The position numbers and the translations under genes were made by a program. 64,000 bases of DNA from Tetracentron sinense (Eukaryota; Streptophyta; Magnoliopsida; Trochodendrales; Trochodendraceae), in assembly GCA_015143295.1 (NCBI GenBank), contig CM026565.1, forward strand, positions 10,538,041 through 10,602,040, written 5' to 3'. Shown here piece by piece: positions 55,048 through 64,000 of this stretch. The notes below the pieces were generated by a model. It was not told the DNA's origin. It made no database searches and worked only from the letters and a program-made list of their open reading frames with translations. Each line of letters opens with the position of its first letter. Position 1 is the stretch's first letter.

Positions 55048-57243
55048 TGTTAGACATGATGCCTTGAAAAGTCATTTAAATTGTTAGATTTTTTTTAATT
55101 TGATTAATAAAGACTTCTTCATAATCTATTGTGTATTCATTATGGGTAATTGACCATGATCATGAGATGATCTATACGATATGAGATATCGATAAAGGCC
55201 CTTAAGATATATTGTATGAAAGTTATGTGATTGGAATATCACAGGCAGATATAACTTTCCAGTTCCTTATACCTTATATAGTCACAGCTGTGGGTGAGGC
55301 TGGGCACTTCACTTATATGGTTGGCACAATGCTAAGAAGTTCTCAATAGTTGAGATGTAGTTCTATCTCAAACTATTGTAGTGGAGACTACACATCAGCA
55401 TATGGGTGCTTAAATGTACACTGATTGATTGCATGCAATGAGAGACCTTTTGCATAAACATACTATCAGATAGTTGGTCTCTCATTCACATTGAACAGTT
55501 TCGATGATCCTGAGATCTGATGAGTTCATTTACGACTAAGCAGTGATCTGACTGTTTTGATTCCACCAAAATATTTTCTATCTTAGGAAATACGACACAG
55601 TGACAGTTGGATAGTCAGAAAGCTGTTCGAGTCATGATGAATTTCAAACAAGAAATCCATGCTCATTAATTTGAGAGATTATCCAAGTTCCGGGTAAGAC
55701 AGTTGATTAAATATAAATCCTGCACAGGTGATTTTGAACTCAAAATAAGTTTTGAAATATACTTTTATTAAATGATATTATACTTATCAAAGGATTTTCT
55801 CAAAATGTTTTTCATGAGAAATTGTTTCTCATGACTTAATCAGAAGTCTTGGAAGCCCAGATGATGTGCAATGGGCTATGAGTTAGATAGTATGTCAATG
55901 TCGAAGGCCCATTAGGGATAATTTATTTGGAAGGATAAATTGAATTAAAAAGTTCATGTGGTGGGATCCGTATTGGTTAATGTTCATACACTGGGATTCA
56001 ATTGCGACATGGATATCTCACGTCACTTGCAATTCCGATGTAATTCCTGTTTAGTGTCAATGGGATAACATTGGGTAAGCCAAGGTAAGAATGTCCTAGA
56101 GCAATCTGTGGAGATTGTCACATAAGAAATACAAGCTCAATAATTGATTAAACGTTAATCAATTATTTAAGTGATTAAAAGTTAATCATTAATTAAATAG
56201 ATTAAAAGTTAATCAATTATTTAAATTAATTGTTATTTAAAATCTGGGGATTATATTAGTAATTATTTAATTAACCTAATTAAAGAGGAAATGAGTTTGA
56301 CCCATATCCATAAACCCATTAAAAATGGACCTTTAATGTTGGCCCAAGCCCATGGGTTTAAAATCTAGGGTGGGGCGCCCACTTTAGTAATCCTAATTGG
56401 ATTAGGACTTGGTTACTTGAATAATTATTGAACAATAATTCTTTTTATCATGAAATTAAATTCTAATGGATGGAATGCAAGTAGGATGAAGTAGTTGTAA
56501 TTGGATTACAACTAGGAGTCCAAGACACCCATGTATCTCATGCCCCCTTGAAGCTCACGCCAACCCCTATGGTAGTTCTCCTAATTGAATTAGGAGTTGG
56601 TATTTTGGTTAATCCCAATTTATTTGAGGAATCCTCAATTGATAAGGACTCCTTAATTGGTAGGTTTACTATAACTAAAGTAGTTATAGATAAACTAGGA
56701 TTTATTTAATAATAAGTGTTATTATTGAAAAATAATTCCTAAGGGATAAGATCAAGTTGGAGTAGGATTAGGATAGGATCCTAGTCTATAAATACCCCAA
56801 CACCCAAGACCATAGGAGATATAAATCTCCAGAATTTTTTTTCACTCTTTCTCTCCTCTGTCTCCAAACTGTGAGCCCATAGGGAGAGTCCCTAGGGTTT
56901 TCGTGAAGCTACAAGGGTGCTCTAAGTTGGGTTTTGCAACTTAAGGGTAACCCTAAGGTTTTTGGTGATAGAAAGTCTACACCATTATTCCATCATCGTC
57001 TTCTTTCTTCTTCAATTCCAAAGAGAGATTCTAAAGCTTCGTAGGGATAGCGAAGAACAAGGATCAAGCTTCGAGAAATCTCTACAAAGAGTTCTGACGG
57101 TTCGAGTAGATTTAAGCTTCACCGGTGAACATCATTCACCGAGGTGATATGACTAAAAATTTTAGATAATTTTTATGTATTCTATGGTGTAAAGTTCTAG
57201 GGAATCCAGTTTCCGTATATTTTTTTATCTTGATCCCCCTTCA
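55048..57243 (+). repeat. Copia 5' LTR
   Basis: It is about 2.2 kb, from TGTTAGACATG to ...CCTTCA just before the primer site. A TATA box (tataaata) lies at 56787-56794. Near the 3' end, 57120-57143 forms an inverted repeat (caccggtgaacatcattcaccg). The end at 57243 is inferred from the primer site. The 62852 LTR and the minus-strand fragment 42728-47165 are relatives. Confidence 0.88.
56787..56794 (+). promoter_or_regulatory. TATA box of the copia LTR
   Basis: The sequence tataaata, followed by ccccaacacc and a short stretch ending in a CT-rich tract (about 56840-56875), looks like a standard plant core promoter in the LTR. Confidence 0.6.
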
Positions 57244-57245
57244 AG

Positions 57246-57257
57246 TGGTATCAAAGC
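57246..57257 (+). other. Primer binding site of the copia element
   Basis: TGGTATCAAAGC follows the LTR end by two bases and differs by one base from TGGTATCAGAGC, the initiator-Met primer site usual for copia elements. Confidence 0.88.
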
Positions 57258-58886
57258 TCATGGTTATGATTATATTTTTTTTGTTTATTTTAAAGGATGA
57301 ATAAATAGATAATTTAATTCATGAGATGAATTTAATTTAATTTATTTATTTATTCTTATAGTTTTTATTATTTTATTTGCTCATGAGATGAATAAATAAA
57401 TAATTATTTTTATTATTTTATCGAATGAGATTTGATAATGATAATTAAATATTTTAAAAAACTAGTATAATTTATGTGATATAATATTCAAAATAAATTG
57501 TTTATTTTGAAAATCTATATTAAATGATTTGATCATTAAATATACATTTATTAATTATTTAAAATAATTAATAATGTTTTTTCTAATAAATAGATGTTAT
57601 TGGAAAATGTTAAAACCCTATTTCATGATGTGATCATGTTTAGGTTTTACTATATGTTTTTATAATATTAGGAAAGTCCTAATATATATATTAATTATTA
57701 CTTAAAATAGTTTTAAGTATATCCTATCCAGATTTTTAATAAAATAGTTTTTTTAAAATATATTGTAGGAAAATATAATAGTTTTATTTTCTAGATTTGA
57801 TCTATATGAGATATAGAATTTTATTGAGCATATTGATAATTGTTATCAATTTTTTATCTTTTAAAATATAAGAAAAATTACTCCTTCACCATGTTGCATC
57901 TTATTATATGAGATTATAATTATGTGTCAATTTTATTCTATGATAAATTGTTTATCATGCATTTATATTAGAGGATAATATGTAGTAGGATTTTCTGGCA
58001 ATTTTGTAAAGGGCAGATTCATTCAGTTTCCTTGAAAATGGCGAATGGAACACTAGTTTCCCTAATGCCATTATTTTATCATGCATTGGTGGAGATGCTG
58101 TGAAGGAGGATGCCGTGATGTTGATAAGATAATAGAGGAAGGAATTGCAAAAGAGTTTGCGAGCTTCCTTTGTTCTTATCCCATTCTCTTGCATCCATGC
58201 AATTTAATTTCATTGACCCATAACTATTAATCTCATATGATGTTTATTACTGTTATTATTATCATGAGATGATACTTGTTGTTTATTTATTATGAGATGA
58301 TATCTGTTGATTAATTATTCTGTTGAAATAATTGCCCTAATATATTATGTGTATATAAGACTGGGGACAAGTCCTTAAGTATTATGATCTTCTACCATAC
58401 ACTACATGATCTTATAGTGGGGAGTGTGAGTAAGCTGATAGGCCAAAGCTGGGCCCAATCCCTCTCACCTATGTGTGAACTTGGTGAAAACTATATAAGA
58501 AAATAGTGAGAGCAATAACGCTAAAGCGTTAGCTTTCGCTAGGTGTTTATTAGGTTCAAGGTACGTGGTCACATAAATAAGAGATATTATACAATAACGC
58601 CAAAGCGTGAGTATGACATCCCTTATAGATCAGACAGTAGATCGAATGCTCCAAGATTCACAAGATGAGATCTGTGAAAATGGAAAAAATAGTTTCTATC
58701 TGCCTATTCAAGGCGATGTGATATTGTGCCCAATGGCAGGATCACATTAAGCCAGTGTCTAGGTTTTCGATGCCAAATTGATTCTTCCCAAATTAGCAAT
58801 ACCATTAGAAAATGACCCGTAATCTAATAGGTATTAATGAATTCAATAGATCCCTAATACTATCTTATGTGTCATTTGATTAGATC
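57258..58886 (+). other. Copia leader
   Basis: This is about 1.6 kb of AT-rich untranslated sequence between primer site and gag. A small hairpin with aacgctaaagcgttagc lies at 58517-58533, and a related aacgccaaagcgtgag at 58595-58610. The only open frame above 60 codons (57955-58194, minus) matches nothing I recognise. No gene is supported. Confidence 0.6.
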
Positions 58887-59744
58887 ATGACAGGCCTACA
58901 CCTATTGAATGAAATTCTTCGTGATGAAAAGTTGGTAGGAACTAACTATGTAGACTGGAAAAGAAAAATTAGAATAGTATTTGCTATAGATAACCTTCAC
59001 CTATGTCTTAAAACACCTAAGCCTGAAATTCCTCCAGATGCTTCACCGGCCCAAAAGGTTGAGTTAGAGCAATGGGAGAGGTCCAATCAGATGACCAAGT
59101 GTTACATTTTAGCTTCGATGTCTAACATCTTGCAAAGCTAGCATGAACACATGGATAAGGTTTCTGACATTTTGCAAAACCTACATGAGATGTTTGGTGA
59201 GCAAAATAGGTCAGCTCGACAAGTAAAATTGAAATCCCTTGTTAACACCAAGATGACCGAGGGAACCCCAGTCAGGGAGCACATCATTAAGATGATGGGC
59301 CTATTGAATGAATTGGAAATTCTTAGTGGAGAGATGAATGACACCACTCAAGTTGACACTGCTCTGCAGTCACTCCCTTCGTCCTTCAATTCGTTCGTGT
59401 TAAATTATAACATGAACAAGAGTGAAATGTCACTAAGTGAGCTTATGAACTCACTTGTGGCTACAGAAGATTTGATCAAAAAGTCAACTAAAGGTGAAAC
59501 TTTAATCGTCGATAAACATGATACCTCCAAGAAATCTAAAAACTTTAGAAAATGGAATAAAGGCAAAGGAAAGTTTAAAGACAATAAGAGTAAGGCAAGA
59601 GTTGCCAAAGGTTGTTCAGGAAAAGCTGGCAAGGAAAACAAGGGCAATGGAAAGTGTTTCCACTATGGTAAAATAGGCCACTAGAAGAAGAATTGTAGGA
59701 CTTACCTCGTAACTCTTAAGAAGGGTGGCGACAATACTCAAGAT
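58887..59744 (+). pseudogene. Copia gag
   Basis: The start MTGLHLLNEILRDEKLVGTN, then YVDWKRKIRIVFAIDNL, is the usual copia gag opening. After a TAG near 59140 it goes on: MFGEQNRSARQVKLKSLVN, MTEGTPVREHIIKMMGLLNE, LPSSFNSFVLNYNMNK, then a Lys-rich linker and a zinc knuckle CFHYGKIGH*KKNC, where the second Cys is Tyr and a stop (59684) replaces a residue. Those changes rule out a working protein. Confidence 0.9.
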
Positions 59745-60180
59745 ATGAAATGCTTTGAAGTACTTATTACTGTTGAGTCTAACTTTCTAGATGGTCCTCC
59801 TAACTCATGGTGCATGGATTCTAGATTTACTATACACGTTTGCAATTGTTTGCAAGGGTTCAAGGAAACCAGAAAGCAGACAAGACAGGAGCAGAAGCTT
59901 AAAGTTGGCTCGGGTGCAAATGTTGCAATCAAGTCCATTGAATTGTTTACTCTTTATTTACCTAATGGAAAGACATTAATTTTAGAAGACTGCTTTTATG
60001 TGCCTTCCGCACATCGTAATTTTATTTTAGTATCTAGACTCTTGTTTTATGGATTCTCTATCATTTTTAATTCAATTGTTGAAATTAAGAAAGATGGAAT
60101 GGTATTGATTACTGGCAATCTTATTAATGGTCTTTATTTAATATTCCCTTTAGTAAATAATGAATGTTTGGAAAGTGACA
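59745..60180 (+). pseudogene. Copia protease
   Basis: The active-site region reads WCMDSRFTIHVCN, where copia relatives have W..DSGATHH.C; the Gly of DSG is changed to Arg. LEDCFYVPSAHRNFILVSRL further on is the normal copia block between protease and integrase. This part is open to 60410. Confidence 0.85.
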
Positions 60181-61290
60181 ATGCCTCATCATCTAGAATG
60201 TGTAGAATGAAGAGACATTGCATTAAGTCTACTTATCTTTGGCATAAGAGACTTGGTCACATTAATCTTGATAGGATCAAGAGGTTGGTAAAAGATGGTT
60301 CCCTTGAATTCCTCAAGGTAGAACCACTCCCTACTTGCGAGTCTTGTCTCGAAGGGAAGATGACCAAGAAGCCATACCCTAAAAAGGTAGGAAGACTGAA
60401 GAAACGTTAAGACTAATACATAGTGATGTATGTGGTCAATTTAACATTGTTGCACAAGGGCAATACCGATATTTTGTCACATTTACCAATGACTATTCCA
60501 GATATGGATATGTCTATTTGATGTAACACAAATCTAACACCTTTGAAAAGTTCAAAGAATTCAAATTAGAAGTTGAGAATCAAACTGAAAAATTCATAAA
60601 GACACTTCGATTAGATCAAGGTGGTGAATACCTCACCAACGAGTTTATGGATTACTTAAGGGATAATGGGATTATCTAGCAATGAACAAGTCCTGCCTCT
60701 CCTCAACAAAATGGAGTGTTTGAAAGAAGAACCAGACCTTATTACATATGGTTCGCTATATGATTAGCCATGCTGATGTACCTTCATATCTTTGGGGATA
60801 TGGTTTACAAATTGTCATTTACATTCTGAACCTGGTTCCATCTATGTCTATTCCGGTTACACCCTATGAATTGTGGACTGGGCGAAAACCTAGTTTACAA
60901 CATCTAAGGGTATGGGGTTGTCCTATGCATGTTCACAAACTCGAACCCACTAAGTTAGAATCTAGGACAGAGAAATGGAATTTTGTAGGGTATCTAAAAG
61001 AAACTAAGGGTTTCTATTTATATTCCAAGGCAGACTAAACAATAGTTGTTAGGCTTCATGCCACTTTCTTGGAGGAAGAAATGGATCTCCTTAAGAAGGT
61101 TGAATTATATGAGATGAAAGACAACACAGCCAATGTCCAAACTGAACCTAATCCTTCTATTAATGATTCTCCTAATTCTATTCCACTAAGAAGGTCTGAA
61201 AGAGTTTCTAGACTACCAGATAGACTTCAGTATTACAATAATGAGGTTTATCTAGGTAACCCTGATGATGAGGATACGGATCCTAATACT
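60181..61290 (+). pseudogene. Copia integrase
   Basis: The GAG-pre-integrase zinc part reads LWHKRLGHINLDRIKRL ... CESCLEGKMTKKPY (H, H, C, C kept). The core follows in another frame: IHSDVCGQFN (first Asp), RLDQGGEYLTNEF (second Asp; relatives have SDNGGE) and SPQQNGVFERR (Glu). A frame change near 60730 leads to VRYMISHADVPSYLWGYGL, ELWTGRKPSLQHLRVWGC and WNFVGYLKETKGFYLYS. Stops occur at 60408, 60524, 60678-60686 and 61036. Confidence 0.9.
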
Positions 61291-62200
61291 TATTAGGAAG
61301 CTACATTAGATGTAGATGCATCTCAATGGAATAAAGCCATGAATGCTGAAATAGATTCCATATATGACAACGATGTTTGGACTTTAGTAGATCCACCAGA
61401 TGGTATAAGACCAATTGGAAGCAAATGGATTTACAAAAGGAAGAAGAGTGCTAATGTTAACGTGGAGACCTATAAAGCAAAACTTGTTGCAAGAGGTTAT
61501 ACTCAAATTCAAGGAGTTGATTATAAGGATACCTTTTCTCCAGTAGCTATGCTCAAATCCATCAAGATAATGCTAGCTATAGTTGCACACCATGACTATG
61601 AGATATGGCAGATGGATGTCAAAACTGCTTTCCTTAACGGAATGATAGATGAAGACATCTATATGAAGCAACTAGAGGGGTTCATTGCTCCTAACTAGGA
61701 GAACATGGTATGCAAGCTCAACAAGTCTATATATGGTTTGAAACAAGCTTCTAGAAGCTGGAACCAAAGATTTGATCTTTCGATCAAAGAATTTGGAAGA
61801 ATCTGGTATTTACAAGGATAGTGGGAGAGCAGTAGTATACCTAATTCTCTATGTTGATGACATTCTACTCATTGGGAATGATGTAGGGATGTTGTCATCA
61901 GTCAAGATATGGCTTTCTCAGCATTTCTCAATGAAAGACTTGGGAGAGGCATCCTATATTCTCAAAATAAAGAGTCTGAGAGATAGAAAATGCCGAATGT
62001 TGGGATTGAGCCAAACTTCCTACATAAACAATATATTGTCTAGGTACAGTATAAGTGATTGTAAGACAACACTCACTCCTTTTAGACATGGTGTCACATT
62101 GTCTAAAAAGATGGCCCTTACATCAAGTGATGAGATCGAGCAGATGAAGAGGTGCCCTTATGCCTCGGCAGTAGGGAGCCTCATTTATGCCATGTTATGT
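61291..62200 (+). pseudogene. Copia reverse transcriptase
   Basis: The frame reads WNKAMNAEIDSIYDNDVWTL, GSKWIYKRKK, KARLVARGYTQ-type (KAKLVARGYTQIQGVDYKDT), IWQMDVKTAFLNGMIDEDIY and, after a TAG at 61698, SIYGLKQASRSWNQRF. After a frame change near 61780 it continues with YLILYVDDILLIGND, the catalytic YVDD intact, then FSMKDLGEASYIL. Confidence 0.92.
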
Positions 62201-62827
62201 ACTAGACCGGATATTTGTCATGCAATGGGAGTTGTTAATCGATTTCAAAGTAATCTAGGTATCAATCACTGGACAACTGTGAAGCACATCATAAAGTACT
62301 TGAAAAGGAGTAGGGATTATGTGCTTACTTTTCAATCAGAAGATTTAGTTGGACTAGGTTATACTGATTCTGATTTCTAATCTGATCCAGAAAATAGAGC
62401 TTCCACATCAGGGTAAGTGTTCTCACTGGATGGTGCTGCTGCCAATTGGTGCAGCATAAAGTAGAAGAGTATTGTTGACTCCACCATAGAAGCAGAATAT
62501 ATTGCAGCTTCAGAAGCAGCAAAAGAAGTAGTCTGGTTCAGAAGGTTTTTGCAAGAGCTAGGAAATGTTCCTTTAGCACTTAAACCTATCACTCTCTTTT
62601 GTGATAGTAATGGTGCAGTAGCCCACAACAAAGAACCTAGGAGCCACAAAAAGATGAAACATGTGAAGCGGAAGTATCATCTTATTCATGAGATCATTGA
62701 TAGGCAAGATGTAGTTGTTACAAAGATTAGGTCTCAACTTAATGTTGCTGACCCGATGACTAAGACTTTATCAGATAAAGTATTTGTAACACACTTAGAT
62801 AGTATGAGATTGAAATCTATGACATAG
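62201..62827 (+). pseudogene. Copia RNase H and end of polyprotein
   Basis: It follows reverse transcriptase: SAVGSLIYAMLCTRPDICHA, then GYTDSDF* (62380, stop where relatives have Ala/Ser or Trp), STIEAEYIAASEAAKEVVW, LFCDSNGAVAHNKEP and HIRTKHI-type region read as KMKHVKRKYHLIHEII, then NVADPMTKTLS. The end MRLKSMT* at 62827 is close to the polypurine tract. Stops lie at 62380, 62416 and 62463. Confidence 0.9.
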
Positions 62828-62840
62828 TGACTTTTAAGGC

Positions 62841-62851
62841 AAGTGGGAGAT
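62841..62851 (+). other. Polypurine tract of the copia element
   Basis: The sequence aagtgggagat directly precedes the TGTTAAACATG start of the 3' LTR. AAGTGGGAGATTGTTA-type junctions are standard for copia elements. Confidence 0.92.
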
Positions 62852-64000
62852 TGTTAAACATGATGCCCTGAAAAATCATTTAGATTGTTAAATTCTTATT
62901 AATTTGATTAATAAAGACTTCCTCTTAATTTATTGTGTATTCATTATGGGTAATTGACCATGATCATTAGATGATCTATACGATATGAGATATCGATAAA
63001 GGTCCTTAGGATATATTGTAGGAAAGTTATGTGATAGGATTATCACAGGCAGATATAAATTTCCAGTTCTTTATACCTTATATAGTCATAGCTATGAATG
63101 AAGCTGGGCACTTCACTTATATGGCTGCCACAATGCTAAGATATTCTCAATATTTGAGATGTAGTTCTATCTCGAACTACACTAGTGGACACTACACATC
63201 AGCATATGGGTGCTTAAATGTATACTGACTGATTGCATGTAATGAAACACCTCTTGTATAAACATACTATCAGATAGTTGGTCTCTCATTCACATTGAAC
63301 AGTTTCGATGATCCTTATATCTGATGAGTTCATCTATGACTGAGCAGTGATCTGACTGTTTTGATTCCACCAAAGTATTTTCTACCTTATGGAATATGAT
63401 ATAGTGACAGTTGGATAGTCAGAAAGCTGTTCGAGTCATGATGAATTTCAAACAAGAAATCCATGCTCATTAATTTGAGAGATTATCCAAGTTCGGGGTA
63501 AGACAGTTGATTAAGTATAAATCCTGCTCAGGTGATTTTGAACTCAAAATAAGTTTTGAAATATACTTTTATTAAAAGATATTATACTTTTCAAAGGATT
63601 TTCTCAAAATGTTTTTCATGTGAAACTGTTTCTCATGGCTTAATCAGAAGTCTTGGAAACCCGGATGATGTGCAATGGGCTATGAGTTAGATAGTATGTC
63701 AATCTTGAAGGCCCATTAGGGATAATGTATTTGGAAGGATAAATCAAATTAAAAAGTTCATGTGGCGGGATCCGTATTGGTTAATGTTCATACACTGGGA
63801 TTTAATTGCAACATGGATATCTCACGTCACTTGTAATTCCGATGTAATTCCTGTTTAGGGTCAATGGGATAACATTGGGTAAGCCAGGGTAGGAATGTCC
63901 TAGAGCAATCTGTGGAGATGCTTACATAAGAAATACAAGCTCAATAATTGATTAAATGTTAATCAATTATTTAAGTGATTAAAAGTTAATCATTAATTAA
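62852..64000 (+). repeat. Copia 3' LTR, cut by the window end
   Basis: This is the direct repeat of 55048-56200, with scattered substitutions (for example TTAAACA for TTAGACA at its start). The promoter part and the right end lie outside the window. The open frame 63031-63228 inside it is not a gene. Confidence 0.92.

Larger units (their letters stand above)
55048..64000 (+). mobile_element. Ty1/copia element, 3' LTR running off the window
   Basis: Two direct LTRs begin TGTTAGACATGATGCC (55048) and TGTTAAACATGATGCC (62852). Between them are a primer site, a long leader, gag, protease, integrase, reverse transcriptase and RNase H, in the copia order (integrase before reverse transcriptase), and a polypurine tract. 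Many stops break the polyprotein. It sits at the 3' end of the LINE. The target duplication cannot be checked because the right end is outside the window. Confidence 0.93.

Overview
This is plant nuclear DNA made almost wholly of nested, decayed retrotransposons. The evidence is the family mix: Ty3/gypsy chromoviruses of the Tekay/Del type (long LTRs, a chromodomain at the end of integrase), Tat-lineage Ty3/gypsy elements (a second RNase H domain, antisense plant-mobile-domain-like ORF), a plant L1-type LINE (DUF4283-like and zinc-knuckle ORF1, zf-RVT at the end of ORF2) and a Ty1/copia element with a long LTR. I see no rRNA, tRNA, CRISPR array or intact host gene. Nearly every coding region carries stops, many of the kind made by C-to-T change at methylated sites (CAG to TAG, TGG to TGA, CGA to TGA). 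This fits old, silenced heterochromatin, probably pericentromeric.

Layout. 1-1270: end of a Tekay-like LTR on the plus strand. 1271-29183: a Tat element on the minus strand, with an antisense ORF remnant at its 3' end. It is interrupted by a solo LTR (4823-7478), a full Tekay-like element (element 1, 8044-16928), and a second LTR (18149-28039) that itself holds another Tekay-like element (element 2, 19064-27792, target duplication ACTGG). 29184-42727: a Tat element on the plus strand (LTR, primer site, broken gag), interrupted by Tekay-like element 3 (34699-42398). 42728-47165: fragment of a copia LTR on the minus strand, split by a 3.2 kb Tekay-like solo LTR (43684-46884, target duplication CTTTT). 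47166-55047: a LINE on the plus strand, split by a 2.4 kb solo LTR of the element 3 family (51986-54369, target duplication ATAAT). 55048-64000: a copia element on the plus strand whose 3' LTR runs off the window.

Elements 1, 2 and 3 all read on the minus strand in the order gag, protease, reverse transcriptase, RNase H, integrase, chromodomain. Each has an initiator-Met-type primer site beside the right LTR (perfect in element 3, changed in element 2, badly decayed in element 1) and a polypurine tract beside the left LTR.

Two things stand out. First, elements 1 and 3 share a short GT-AG intron of 141-146 bp at the same codon between the gag zinc knuckle and the protease. Unspliced RNA would stop soon after gag and spliced RNA would give Gag-Pol, so splicing could set the Gag to Gag-Pol ratio. 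Second, four LTR families carry, 230-610 bp inside the LTR, two or three clusters of short palindromes repeated about every 20 bp (two helix turns). Each family has its own palindrome sequence but the same spacing; in the two families with a clear TATA box the array lies just upstream of it. These look like regulatory binding arrays and I do not know of a description of them.
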